DNA of 64,000 bases, taken from Saprospiraceae bacterium. Lineage in GTDB: Bacteria > Bacteroidota > Bacteroidia > Chitinophagales > Saprospiraceae. Made by a program: the position numbers and the translations under genes. Positions 27,308 through 37,276 of the stretch are shown here, one piece after another. The stretch is from the NCBI GenBank assembly GCA_020631235.1, contig JAHDHQ010000023.1, forward strand, positions 1 through 64,000. The letters are read 5' to 3'. Position 1 is the first letter of the stretch; each line of letters starts with the position of its first letter. Below the pieces are notes generated by a model. It had not been told where the DNA came from. It made no database searches and saw only the letters and a program-made list of their open reading frames with translations.

Positions 27308-29492
27308 CTACCTCAGCAAGCCCCGCTCGATCTAATAAATAAGCATATTCTAAAGCGGATGTTTTAAGTCGCTCAAATCTTCCTGACGAACCAGAATGCC
27401 CTGTTTCCATTTGACAATGCAACAATAAAGGGTTGTTGTCTGTTTTTTGATCTCTTAATTTAGCAATCCATTTTAAAGGTTCCCAATATTGGACTTGAGA
27501 ATCAAAATAGCCTGTAGTAATAAGCGTCGATGGATAGTCTTTTTGTTCGACATTATCATACGGTGAGTAACTCTTCATATACTCATAATAAGTCTTGTCT
27601 TTTGGATTTCCCCATTCGTCAAATTCTCCAGTGGTCAGTGGAATACTTTCATCTAACATCGTTGTTACCACATCCACAAAAGGTACAGCGGCAATCACAC
27701 CATTCCAAAGCTCAGGAGCCATATTCATCACCGCACCCATGAGTAATCCACCAGCACTTCCTCCCATGGCATATAAATGTCCTGCATCCGCGTATTTCTG
27801 ATCGACTAAGTATTTTCCACAATCTATAAAATCGGTAAAGGTGTTTTTCTTTTTTAAATATTTTCCATTTTCATACCATTGGCGTCCCATTTCTTGACCG
27901 CCTCGAATATGTGCAATCGCATAAGCAAATCCTCGATCTAACAAGCTCAATCGCACCGAAGAAAAATAAGGATCCATACTGTAGCCATAAGAGCCATAAC
28001 CATAAAGTAATACTGGCATGGTTCCGTCCTTTTTAAATCCATTTTTATATACAATACTCATAGGTACTTCTACACCGTCTCTGGCTTTGACCATCACACG
28101 CTCAGATGTATAATTAATCGGATTAAAATCACCTAACACCTCTTGTTGTTTAAGCAAATCCAGTTGGCGCTTATTCATGTCGTAATCATAGGTAGTATTA
28201 GGCGTCGTCATAGATGTATACGATATACGTAGTTGATCAGTGTTAAATTCTGGATTAACTGAAGTATAAACGGTATAAGCAGTTTCTCCAAAGTCTATAA
28301 AATGAGGTTTGTCTCCATTCCAAGGTCTAATTTGAATATTGGTACTAGCATTGGATCTTTCGGACAAGACCATAAAATCTTTAAATATTTCTACACCTTC
28401 TAATAGTGTTTCTTTTCGGTGCCCAATCACATCTTCCCAGTTTTCTTGGGATGTATTTGCCTCCGGCGTTTTCATGAGTTTAAAGTTGGTCGCCCCATCT
28501 TTATTGGTAAGGATGTACCAATGACCATCAAAATGACTGATGGAATATTCTAGTTTTCTTTCTCGAGGGCTAAACAGCTTAAAAGATCCCGAAGGATTGT
28601 CTGCATCTAAAATTCTGTATTCATTCGATAGGGTAGCCGATGAACCGATGACAATATATTGATCAGATTTAGTTTTATAAACATAAGCATTAAAGGTCTC
28701 ATCTGCTTCATGGAAAACTTCCACGTCATCTTTTGCATCAGTGCCAATGACATGCTTAAATATTTTGTATGCTCTTAATGCGGCATCTTTTCGTGTATAA
28801 AATACCGTCTTATTATCATTTGCCCAGACCACTCTTCCTGTTGTGTTTTCTATCACATCATCTAGCATCTCACCTGTGTTAAGATTCTTAAACCGGATAT
28901 TATAAATCCTCCTACTTAAGGTGTCTTCTCCATAAGCTAATAATTCGTTGTTTAAGCTAACATTTCGACCTCCGACAACATAAAAATCATAGTCTTTGGC
29001 TAATTCGTTTACATCTAGCATAATTTCTTCGGTCGCATCCAGTGATCCCTTTTTTCTTGAATATATAGGATATTCTTGCCCTTCATTATACCTCGTGATG
29101 TAATAATAACCATGGTATTTGTACGGAACAGATAGATCAGTTTGTTTGATGCGGCTTTTAATTTCTTCAAAAAGATGATCTTTTAAGGGATCGAGATGAG
29201 CCATGACAGAATCTGTGTATTGATTTTCTTGTTCAATGTAGCTCACCACTTTTTTGGTCGCCTCATCCGGATTTTCTGCGTTTTTTTGTTCGTCACTCAG
29301 CCTCATCCAATAGTAGTTGTCTACACGAGTATCTCCATGTATTTCCATCGGGTAAGCTATTTTATCAGCTATTGGTGGTGTATTCTCTGCGATTTTATCA
29401 GTCATGGATGTTTTAAGTTTCATAGAACTAGGGCTTTGGCATTGAATGATTAAAAGGAACGTTGGTACTAGAAAGAGCAGTTTTACTTTCAT
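27285..29492 (-). CDS. Prolyl-oligopeptidase family S9 peptidase (oligopeptidase B-like), lipoprotein
   Basis: 735 residues. N-terminus has a lipobox (LLIIQC, Cys 18), so it is a lipoprotein. The beta-propeller occupies about residues 90-450, then the alpha/beta hydrolase domain. Catalytic Ser 579 in GGSAGG, Asp 664 in GYFDSQV, His 699 in ETGHSG. The motif order fits oligopeptidase B, which cuts after Arg/Lys in small peptides. Lipoprotein anchoring puts it on the periplasmic or surface face. The 3' end overlaps the glycosyltransferase gene. Starts at ATG with -7 box at 29541. Confidence 0.92.
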   Translation of the reverse strand: MKVKLLFLVPTFLLIIQCQSPSSMKLKTSMTDKIAENTPPIADKIAYPMEIHGDTRVDNYYWMRLSDEQKNAENPDEATKKVVSYIEQENQYTDSVMAHLDPLKDHLFEEIKSRIKQTDLSVPYKYHGYYYITRYNEGQEYPIYSRKKGSLDATEEIMLDVNELAKDYDFYVVGGRNVSLNNELLAYGEDTLSRRIYNIRFKNLNTGEMLDDVIENTTGRVVWANDNKTVFYTRKDAALRAYKIFKHVIGTDAKDDVEVFHEADETFNAYVYKTKSDQYIVIGSSATLSNEYRILDADNPSGSFKLFSPRERKLEYSISHFDGHWYILTNKDGATNFKLMKTPEANTSQENWEDVIGHRKETLLEGVEIFKDFMVLSERSNASTNIQIRPWNGDKPHFIDFGETAYTVYTSVNPEFNTDQLRISYTSMTTPNTTYDYDMNKRQLDLLKQQEVLGDFNPINYTSERVMVKARDGVEVPMSIVYKNGFKKDGTMPVLLYGYGSYGYSMDPYFSSVRLSLLDRGFAYAIAHIRGGQEMGRQWYENGKYLKKKNTFTDFIDCGKYLVDQKYADAGHLYAMGGSAGGLLMGAVMNMAPELWNGVIAAVPFVDVVTTMLDESIPLTTGEFDEWGNPKDKTYYEYMKSYSPYDNVEQKDYPSTLITTGYFDSQVQYWEPLKWIAKLRDQKTDNNPLLLHCQMETGHSGSSGRFERLKTSALEYAYLLDRAGLAEVVKPIVKD

Positions 29493-29540
29493 GGTTCATT
29501 GAATATTTGCTTAAAGATAATTATACTGCCTAATTCTAGG

Positions 29541-29569
29541 CAAACGTATTTGTGACTTTCATATATTTG
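29541..29569. promoter_or_regulatory. Divergent -7 boxes for the S9 peptidase and smc
   Basis: CAAACGTA (29541-29548) reads TACGTTTG on minus toward the S9 gene; TATATTTG (29562-29569) faces smc, ending 9 bases before its ATG. Both match TAnnTTTG. Distance to the smc start implies a nearly leaderless mRNA. Confidence 0.5.
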
Positions 29570-29578
29570 TTTTCTTAT

Positions 29579-32500
29579 ATGAGGTTAAAGAGTCTAGAAA
29601 TACGAGGATTTAAAAGTTTTGCTAATAAAACCATTATCCATTTTAACGAACCAATGATTGGTATCGTAGGTCCTAATGGTAGTGGTAAGTCTAATATAGT
29701 CGACTCTATTCGATGGGTTTTAGGCGAACAAAAGAGCAAGGAGCTTAGACTAGAATCGATGGGTGATGTTATTTTTAATGGTACCAAAAATCGTAAAAAA
29801 GGAGGGATGGCTCAAGTGACCTTGAGTTTTGAAAATACAAGAAACATTCTTCCTACGGAGTATCAAGAAGTGGCTATTTCTAGAATACTGTATCGATCAG
29901 GCGAGTCTGAATATCGCTTAAATGATGTCAAGTGCCGATTAAAAGATATCACCAACCTGTTTATGGATTCTGGGATTGGTTCTAATTCGTATGCCATCAT
30001 AGAATTAGGCATGGTGGATGATATTCTGGCCGATAAAGACAATGCCCGTAGAAAAATGTTTGAACAAGCAGCCGGCATATCTAAATTTAAAATTAGAAAA
30101 AGAGAAACCATAAACAAGCTTAAACTCACCGAAGCGGATTTAAATAGGGTAGAAGACTTGTTGTTCGAGCTAGAAACAAACATGAAAGGTCTAGAAAAAC
30201 AGGCCAAGCGGACAGAGAGATATTATAAATTAAAAGACAAGTACAAACAAATACATGTCCATAGCTCTAAGCTCAAATTAGAAAAACTGGCCGCCCAGTT
30301 AACAGAGCTAAAAACTAAAATTAATACGGAAAGAGATCGAAGCATCAAATTAAAGTCTGATCTCAGAAACTTTGAAGCAGCTCTAGAAGCAGGTCAAAAA
30401 GAAAGCATAGAACTAGAACAAAAACTTAGCGCAAACCAAAAAGAAACCAATCAACTTTTTGAATCGATTCGAGATCTAGAAAATCAAACCAAGATTCAAG
30501 CACAAAAAATCGATTTCTTCAAACAAAACAAACAGAAACTAAGCTTATCGATCGAACGTTCACTCGAAGACGAATCTAGATTCAATGATCGGATAAAAGA
30601 ACTAAACAATACGCTTACCGTACAGTTAAGCGAAGAACAAAAGTGCCAGAAAATCCAACTCGAAGCCTTAGAAAATCTGAAACAATATCAAGTAGAATTC
30701 CAATCACTCGATACACAAGCTAAATCTCAAAGCCAAGCTTTCGAACAAATACAAAACGAAAAATATCGATTAGAAAAGGACATTGCTATTAAAGAAAATA
30801 CGGTTAGTAACGTAAAACAACAATTAAAAGGTTTTCAATTACAAATAGACGAAATCGTCACTTCGAAACAAGCTAAAAATACTATCCTAAAAGACCTAGA
30901 GAATCAGCAAAAAGCAACGCAAAATAAAGCAAACAAAATCCTAGAGCAATTAGGTAAAGAAAAAGAACTCCTAGATAAAAGCGAGACACGGAGAAGTGAA
31001 CTTAAAACAACATTGGACAACGAAAAAAGAGCCTTAGATAAGCATAGAAATGAATATAACCTACTAAAAAGTATGGTAGATTCTATGGAAGGTTTTCCTG
31101 CCTCAGTTAAATTTTTGTACGAGCACTACAAAGGCAAAATGCCAATGCTAAGCGACGCTTTTGATTGCCCATCGGAATATCGCGAATCGATAGAAAAATA
31201 CATCGAACCCTATATAAATCACTTCATCGTTGATACTGACGAACAAGCGTTCGAAGCGATAGATCTTTTAAAGAGTGCACAAAAAGGAAGAGCTAAGTTT
31301 TTGGTTTTATCTAGGGTGAAGCAAACGCCTAATCCAGCTTCGGATACAAAGATAAAGGATGCCATAGCAGCTACGGATCTCATTAGCTGCGATAAGAAAT
31401 ATGCTCCCTTAATGGCTCAATTGTTTAACGATGTTTACATTGCTGAACATTTCCAGGATCAGTCATCAGAGGTCAAAATTATAAATAAAGAAGGGACATG
31501 GATAGTAGATGATTTTACCATCAGTGGAGGCTCCAAGGGTTTGTTTGAAGGTAAAAAGCTAGGTCGTAAAAAAGCCTTGGAAAGCCTAACTAAAACCATC
31601 AATAAGAACGAAAGCAACATTGAACAGAAATCAAAAGAATTAGTAGAATTAGAAGCAAAAATTGCGGCAAACCCTTCCATAGCTTTAGATGAGGAACACA
31701 GAAAAATAGAAGTAGACTTACAAGGCTTACGTTTCCAAATCACTAATCTGGAACAAAGCATCGAGCAAATAAATCAACGAGAAAATAATAACGAACAACT
31801 TAAAAAGGAACGATTAGCCACGATACAAACGGCAGAAAAAGAAATTAAAGAAGCTAAAGAACGCTTGCTTAATATCGATAAAGAATTTGCTGACAAAGAA
31901 GCAGCTTTAAAACATCACAGTAGCACTCTAGGTACTGCTCAAATAAAATTAAACGAATTACAACAGAATTACAATACCCATAATCTTAGTTTGGTTAAAG
32001 CTCAAAATGAAGCTAATATAACACGTACAGAAATCAAGAATATTGAGGAAAATTTAGCGCGCATGCGTCAATCTACAGAAAATGACGCTGCACAGATAAA
32101 GCGAATAGAGCAGTCATTAGTGGAAATGGCAGAAAGTTCAGGTGATTTTGAAAACAAATTAAAAACGTTACTCCAAAGTAAATCTGATAAAGCGCAACTT
32201 CTAAACAGTGCTGAAGAGGCATTCTTCAGTAAAAAAGCAGCTTTGCATGATTTAGAAAAAAACATCAGAATCACTAACCAGAATCTGATGAATCAACAAT
32301 CCTTACAAAATCAACTCAATGAAAAAGTACACACCTATCAATTCGAAGAAAAAGAAATATATAATCGACTGAATATAGAGTTTGAAATCGATAGAGCGGG
32401 CATTAATGCCTTCGAACTGCCCGAAGATTTAAAGGCTTTGGAAGATTTAGAGCTCGAGGTAGAGAGACTAAAACATCGTCTGGCAAATTATGGAGATATT

Positions 32501-33124
32501 AATCCGATGGCAATAACCGCCTATGAAGAAATAAAAGAACGTCATGACTATATTGTAGGTCAGAGGGATGATATTCTCTATGCACAAGAAGACTTAAAGC
32601 AAACCATAAATGAGATCGAGACCACAGCGACAGATAAATATATGGAAGCTTTTTCCTTGGTTAAACAAAACTTCCAAGTAACCTTTAGAAGCCTATTTAC
32701 TGAAGATGATGATTGTGATCTTATTTTGTTGGACGAAGAAAACCCGCTCGATTCTAAGATTGAAATCATCGCCAAACCTAAAGGTAAAAGGCCTAAATCA
32801 TTAAGTCAGTTATCCGGTGGAGAGAAAACTTTAACAGCTACTGCCTTACTTTTTAGTTTGTATTTACTAAAACCTGCACCATTTTGTATACTCGATGAAG
32901 TGGATGCTCCGTTAGATGATCGTAACGTAGCAAAATTTACCAATTTGATCAGGACTTTTTCAGACAATTCACAATTTATCATTATTACCCATAATAAAGC
33001 TACAATGAAAGAAGTCGATGTGCTTTATGGTGTGTACATGCAAGAAATAGGAGTATCTGAAATGAGTGCGGTAGATTTTAGAGATAAAAAAGACGAAAAT
33101 ATTTACGAAGCGATTGTTAATTAG
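29579..33124 (+). CDS. smc: Chromosome segregation protein SMC
   Basis: 1181 residues from ATG 29579; an upstream in-frame ATG at 29552 adds nine residues, but MRLKSLEIRGFKSF is the conserved SMC start. Walker A GPNGSGKS at 31-38; long coiled coils; hinge near residues 510-650; second coiled coil; then the ABC signature LSQLSGGEKTL and Walker B FCILDEVDAPLDD with the D-loop. SMC condenses and aligns chromosome arms. The coiled coils are very Gln/Lys/Glu-rich, as usual. The 238-residue protein follows 8 bases later on the same transcript. Confidence 0.96.
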   Translation: MRLKSLEIRGFKSFANKTIIHFNEPMIGIVGPNGSGKSNIVDSIRWVLGEQKSKELRLESMGDVIFNGTKNRKKGGMAQVTLSFENTRNILPTEYQEVAISRILYRSGESEYRLNDVKCRLKDITNLFMDSGIGSNSYAIIELGMVDDILADKDNARRKMFEQAAGISKFKIRKRETINKLKLTEADLNRVEDLLFELETNMKGLEKQAKRTERYYKLKDKYKQIHVHSSKLKLEKLAAQLTELKTKINTERDRSIKLKSDLRNFEAALEAGQKESIELEQKLSANQKETNQLFESIRDLENQTKIQAQKIDFFKQNKQKLSLSIERSLEDESRFNDRIKELNNTLTVQLSEEQKCQKIQLEALENLKQYQVEFQSLDTQAKSQSQAFEQIQNEKYRLEKDIAIKENTVSNVKQQLKGFQLQIDEIVTSKQAKNTILKDLENQQKATQNKANKILEQLGKEKELLDKSETRRSELKTTLDNEKRALDKHRNEYNLLKSMVDSMEGFPASVKFLYEHYKGKMPMLSDAFDCPSEYRESIEKYIEPYINHFIVDTDEQAFEAIDLLKSAQKGRAKFLVLSRVKQTPNPASDTKIKDAIAATDLISCDKKYAPLMAQLFNDVYIAEHFQDQSSEVKIINKEGTWIVDDFTISGGSKGLFEGKKLGRKKALESLTKTINKNESNIEQKSKELVELEAKIAANPSIALDEEHRKIEVDLQGLRFQITNLEQSIEQINQRENNNEQLKKERLATIQTAEKEIKEAKERLLNIDKEFADKEAALKHHSSTLGTAQIKLNELQQNYNTHNLSLVKAQNEANITRTEIKNIEENLARMRQSTENDAAQIKRIEQSLVEMAESSGDFENKLKTLLQSKSDKAQLLNSAEEAFFSKKAALHDLEKNIRITNQNLMNQQSLQNQLNEKVHTYQFEEKEIYNRLNIEFEIDRAGINAFELPEDLKALEDLELEVERLKHRLANYGDINPMAITAYEEIKERHDYIVGQRDDILYAQEDLKQTINEIETTATDKYMEAFSLVKQNFQVTFRSLFTEDDDCDLILLDEENPLDSKIEIIAKPKGKRPKSLSQLSGGEKTLTATALLFSLYLLKPAPFCILDEVDAPLDDRNVAKFTNLIRTFSDNSQFIIITHNKATMKEVDVLYGVYMQEIGVSEMSAVDFRDKKDENIYEAIVN

Positions 33125-33132
33125 TACATAAT

Positions 33133-33849
33133 ATGAAAAAACATTTTTTTATACTATTCTTATTTAGCCTTTGTTTTAGTGCAGAAGCTCAAACAAATTA
33201 TACGGCAAAGCTGGGTCTTAAATTGACAAACATTCCATATTTAGGCATTGAATACAACGAAGCTAAGTGGGGTTTTGAAGGAGCCATTTCGAGTATTTCG
33301 GATGATTTAGGTTTACCATCTCAAGACCCAGATGAAATTTTTGGAGTTTCCTACAATAGAAGATTATTTGAAACAAACCTCGCAGCTAAATATTATATCC
33401 CTAATGAAGTTAGAGATTTTCTTGGTTTTGGATCATACATTGGTGCAGTAATAAGGGTCGGCACACAAATCTCGATTGATGATGATTACTTTTCTGATTA
33501 TGCTTTTAACTATGGAGTTGATCTGGAGGATAGACATACCACAACTGTGGGTATAGGACCTACTATGGGATATAAGCATCATATTAAGGATGGCTTCGGC
33601 GTAGATTTTGGAGGTACTGGTATTATACGTCCTATAGTGATCGGTTTAAATCATGATGTAAATAACATTACAGTGAATTACCACTTCCGAGTGACCTATA
33701 CTTTTCCTAATCCATCTCCAATCAACTTAATGGATAATAATGATCTAGATCAAATAGAGGAAGAGGAAGAGGAAGAAGTTAGAGAAAGAAACCCTCGCAA
33801 AAAGAAAAAGCGCAAGAAGAAAAAACGTAAAAAGAAAAAGAGAAGATAA
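33133..33849 (+). CDS. Outer-membrane-like protein with acidic-then-basic tail
   Basis: 238 residues. Signal peptide 1-20 (AEAQ end). Residues about 21-195 form amphipathic beta strands suggestive of a small barrel (GVSYNRRL, AAKYYIP, GFGSYIGAVIRVG). The tail is unusual: seven Glu at 209-215 and then 222-238 made only of Lys and Arg. Such a charged terminus after a barrel could bind polyanions such as LPS or DNA, or cell-wall components; this is inference. It directly follows smc (8 bases). No family recognised. Confidence 0.7.
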   Translation: MKKHFFILFLFSLCFSAEAQTNYTAKLGLKLTNIPYLGIEYNEAKWGFEGAISSISDDLGLPSQDPDEIFGVSYNRRLFETNLAAKYYIPNEVRDFLGFGSYIGAVIRVGTQISIDDDYFSDYAFNYGVDLEDRHTTTVGIGPTMGYKHHIKDGFGVDFGGTGIIRPIVIGLNHDVNNITVNYHFRVTYTFPNPSPINLMDNNDLDQIEEEEEEEVRERNPRKKKKRKKKKRKKKKRR

Positions 33850-33926
33850 ATAGCTATCTGTTGAGCAAGTAAACAACACGACACTTAAGATTAAACAATT
33901 CTCGATGATATATGTATTTTTAAGCC

Positions 33927-36368
33927 ATGGGCTTGGTATATAAAATACGGTTTGGGGCTGCTTTGTTATGTTGTTTGCTTTTCTGTAAAAGTGCTCTATT
34001 TGCCCAGTTACAATTTAATGAAGTAGTTAGTAAAAATGCACAAAGCTTAGTTATTAACAACCAATCTCCTGATTGGATTGAGTTAAAGAATACTTCCGAA
34101 GATATACTTAGTTTGTCAGACCTTTATTTGAGTGATGACAAAGACCTACTTACATTATGGGCCTTTCCAGATGTAGATCTAAACCCCAATCAACTATTGA
34201 TTATTCTCGCTGATGGAACCGATGAAGTGAATGACTATTATCATACTAATTTTAAAATATCATCAAGCGGTGAACGACTATACCTATCGAACAGTGAAGG
34301 AGCCATTTTGGACGAGTTGTTAGTGCCAGCATTAGAGGAAGACCTTGCGTTTGCACAGATCAATGATGAGTGGAATTTTGCTATTCCTACACCTGGTACA
34401 ATGAATGCTAATATGCCATTGGAAACATCAGGATCAGCTATTTTCTCTATGGATTCTGGATATTTTACAGAGAATTTTGACTTAGAAATACTTCCAACAA
34501 ACCCAAATGGTATTGTGGAATACTATCTAAATAATTATGAGGGAGAAGCATTAGTCTATGAGAACGCGCTGAGTATAACGAGTAATACGATTATTTGTGC
34601 TCGACAGGTAGAATCAGGTCTTTTACCTTCACCATTCATTTGTAAAACCTATCTATTTGAGCATGATCATTCTTTACCTATCTTAAGTGTTTTAGCCAAT
34701 GATGATGATCTTTTTAACTCTGAAACCGGAGTATTTGTCGAAGGGCCTAATGCATCCTCAGAGTGGCCTTATCTTGGAGCTAATTATTGGGAAGATCTCG
34801 AGAGCGAAGTACTTTTTGAATACAGAAATTTTAAAGATTCGGCCTTTCAAGGAAGAGCAGATATTGCCATGCACGGCGGTCGTGAATCTAGAACACAAGC
34901 ACAAAAAACATTTAAGCTTTTAGCCAAAGAAAAGTATGGACAAGCTTTTTTTGAATTTCCGTTTTTTGATGACAAACCTGACTTAAATAGTTTTAAACGT
35001 TTAGTGGTGCGTAATGCCAGCGGAGATCATAATGCAGGCCATTGCAGAGATGGATTTTTACAAAGTTATTTGTTGTCTAAACCATTAAATCTGGATGCTA
35101 ATGCCTACGAACCAATAGTTGTTTACATAAATGGCAACTATTATGGAATGATGGGACTTAGGGAGAAAATGGATAAATATTACTTGGAAACCAATTATGG
35201 TATTAAAGCATTTGATTTATTGGAAGAGCAGATAGTTACTTTGGAAGGAGATGATGAGCATTTTGTATCTTCTTATGATTTTGTCCTATCCCATGATTTA
35301 TCAAACAAACATCTTTACACACAAGCTGCTTCGATGTTTGATCTAGAGAATATGGTTGATTACTTTATATGTCAAATTGGAAATAATAGCACCGCTTGGC
35401 CACAGAATAACATAAAGTTTTGGAGGGGCAAATTGCCATCGGACAAGTGGCGATACCTACTCTTTGATATGGATATTTCACTAGGAAGGCATGAGTGGAC
35501 TATACCAGAAGAAAACTCTCTTCTAAACAAACTCAGCTCATTTGCTGATACCAATGTTTTTATAAATACACTGTATGGATTCCTAGAAAATGAAGCCTTT
35601 AGACATTACTTTTTTAATAGGCATCAGGATATCTATAACACTACATTACATCCCGAAATCATGTTGCCGGCATTTAATGAATTTGTCTTTCGCGTTGAGG
35701 ATGAAATGCCTCATCATTTTGATCAATGGCCTAGCGCTACGTTTGAAAATTGGGAAAATGTAGAGATAGAAAATATCAGGAACTTCATAAAGGAAAGGCC
35801 TGCTTATGCTATGCAGTACATGGATGATTTTTTTGACCTAGGAGGATTAGTGAATCTTAAGATTGACCAAAATATCACCGAAGCAGGAATAATCCATCTA
35901 AATTCTTTAGACAATATTGATATAGATAAAAATTGGATCTACTTTAAGCATGTACCCATTTTGTTAGAAGCAAAACCTTTACCAGGCTACTATTTTAACC
36001 ATTGGGAGATTCAAGAAAATGGCAACACATATACGGTCCCAGTTAGTAAATTGCAAAGACGATTTTCTATGGATGATACCTCGATAATGGCCGTTTATTC
36101 CTCCATGCCAGATCATGAATGGCTTAACTCCGTATTAATCCAATCAGATCGTTTGGAAATCAAGTTAAATAACGAAATCGAGGAAGACCTAGCGCTAAGT
36201 TTGTATAATACAATGGGCCAAGAGATAATGACTCGGACAATTCAATCACCACATATAGGTACACATTTTATTGAGTGGAATGTAGACTATTTACCTTCAG
36301 GACAGCTTATTTTATTAGCTCACCAAAAGGATCGGTCTTATGTGCAAAGGATAACCAAGGTTAAATGA
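33927..36368 (+). CDS. CotH-kinase / lamin-tail secreted protein (T9SS)
   Basis: 813 residues. Signal peptide ending LFAQ (about 27). Domain order: lamin tail domain (about 28-150), chitobiase/hexosaminidase C-terminal-like beta domain (about 160-225), CotH kinase domain (about 235-590) with LSVLANDDDLF, IAMHGGRESRTQAQKTFKLLAKEKYG, GDHNAGHCRDGF, YYGMMGLREKMDKYYL and WRYLLFDMDISLG, then a T9SS type A sorting domain (about 740-813; LSLYNTMGQEI, LPSGQLIL). CotH is a protein kinase of spore coats; extracellular forms in Bacteroidota are little studied. The next gene starts in a 4-base overlap. Confidence 0.88.
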   Translation: MGLVYKIRFGAALLCCLLFCKSALFAQLQFNEVVSKNAQSLVINNQSPDWIELKNTSEDILSLSDLYLSDDKDLLTLWAFPDVDLNPNQLLIILADGTDEVNDYYHTNFKISSSGERLYLSNSEGAILDELLVPALEEDLAFAQINDEWNFAIPTPGTMNANMPLETSGSAIFSMDSGYFTENFDLEILPTNPNGIVEYYLNNYEGEALVYENALSITSNTIICARQVESGLLPSPFICKTYLFEHDHSLPILSVLANDDDLFNSETGVFVEGPNASSEWPYLGANYWEDLESEVLFEYRNFKDSAFQGRADIAMHGGRESRTQAQKTFKLLAKEKYGQAFFEFPFFDDKPDLNSFKRLVVRNASGDHNAGHCRDGFLQSYLLSKPLNLDANAYEPIVVYINGNYYGMMGLREKMDKYYLETNYGIKAFDLLEEQIVTLEGDDEHFVSSYDFVLSHDLSNKHLYTQAASMFDLENMVDYFICQIGNNSTAWPQNNIKFWRGKLPSDKWRYLLFDMDISLGRHEWTIPEENSLLNKLSSFADTNVFINTLYGFLENEAFRHYFFNRHQDIYNTTLHPEIMLPAFNEFVFRVEDEMPHHFDQWPSATFENWENVEIENIRNFIKERPAYAMQYMDDFFDLGGLVNLKIDQNITEAGIIHLNSLDNIDIDKNWIYFKHVPILLEAKPLPGYYFNHWEIQENGNTYTVPVSKLQRRFSMDDTSIMAVYSSMPDHEWLNSVLIQSDRLEIKLNNEIEEDLALSLYNTMGQEIMTRTIQSPHIGTHFIEWNVDYLPSGQLILLAHQKDRSYVQRITKVK

Positions 36369-37216
36369 CGGCTCGAAGGATTTTTATTTTTTGTTCAATG
36401 TTGCTGCTACTGCATTCATGTCGGTTTGAAAGAACAAAGACCTTACTTTTTGATGTGCAATTTTTAGCTGATTTACCAGAAACGCTCAATGAATGCTCAG
36501 GTTTAGCTTTTTATGATGGAATACTTTACGCACTCAATGATGGAGGTGATGAAGCCAATATCTATCGCATAGAAAGTGAGCAATTTACCTTGTTAGATAC
36601 TATTAGTATATCTAGCATTAGCAATACTGATTGGGAAGCTTTGTGCATAGAACAAGGACATTTTTATATTGGCGATATTGGGAATAATGCAGGTGATAGA
36701 CAAGATTTGAAAATCTATAGTGTTCCCTTAGATAATGTTCAAAACCCAACAATATATCCTGTCTATTATGAAAATCAATTTAGTTTTGATGACTTGCTCC
36801 ATGATTTTGATTGTGAATCATTGCTTGTACAAGACAGTATGATTTTAATGTTTTCAAAACAAAGAAAGCACTCGGAATATTCCACTTTATACATTACCCA
36901 TTTAGGCGATTCTACGCTTGTTCCTATAGATTCTTTCTTCGTGCCAGCTGCGCCTACTGATGCTGTATTTTTGAAACAATCCAATGAGTTTCTTCTACTC
37001 TGTAATGATGATACGAGCAAACCCAAACAAAGCTATATTCAAGTTATGGGAATAGACAGTTCCTACAATATAACTCCTAAACATATCCTTAATTTGCATG
37101 TGGATGACGACCTTGAAGCTTTATGTTATGCTCCTGGTATAGGCTTTATCTTGGCTTCTGAAAAAGAGTCTTCGGATGGAGGTAAGTTATATGTTTTAAG
37201 TATTGAGGGTTACTGA
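36365..37216 (+). CDS. Lipoprotein, beta-propeller-like
   Basis: 283 residues. Lipobox HSC at residues 17-19 gives a lipoprotein signal. The body has the repeated pattern of a propeller fold: LNECSGLAFYDGILYALNDGGDEANIYRI, DWEALCIEQGHFYIGDIGNNAGDR and LEALCYAPGIGFILASEKE, resembling SdiA-regulated/DUF3616-type propellers. Translated from a 4-base overlap with the CotH protein, so the two likely act together, perhaps on the surface. Enzymatic function not evident. Confidence 0.7.
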   Translation: MTARRIFIFCSMLLLLHSCRFERTKTLLFDVQFLADLPETLNECSGLAFYDGILYALNDGGDEANIYRIESEQFTLLDTISISSISNTDWEALCIEQGHFYIGDIGNNAGDRQDLKIYSVPLDNVQNPTIYPVYYENQFSFDDLLHDFDCESLLVQDSMILMFSKQRKHSEYSTLYITHLGDSTLVPIDSFFVPAAPTDAVFLKQSNEFLLLCNDDTSKPKQSYIQVMGIDSSYNITPKHILNLHVDDDLEALCYAPGIGFILASEKESSDGGKLYVLSIEGY

Positions 37217-37276
37217 CTAATATCCTTTTTCCTTTAATCATTATTTCTACTTGAATAGTTATCTTTAAACTAGCAT

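Noticed and set aside
29863-32775. Several Ser/Leu-rich open frames on minus inside smc
   Set aside because: They mirror the Glu/Lys-rich coiled coil of SMC on the other strand and have no starts with promoter boxes.
33775-33849. Poly-Lys tail as assembly artefact or frameshift product
   Set aside because: The frame is intact, codons AAA, AAG, CGC, CGT and AGA alternate rather than a single homopolymer, and a normal stop follows.
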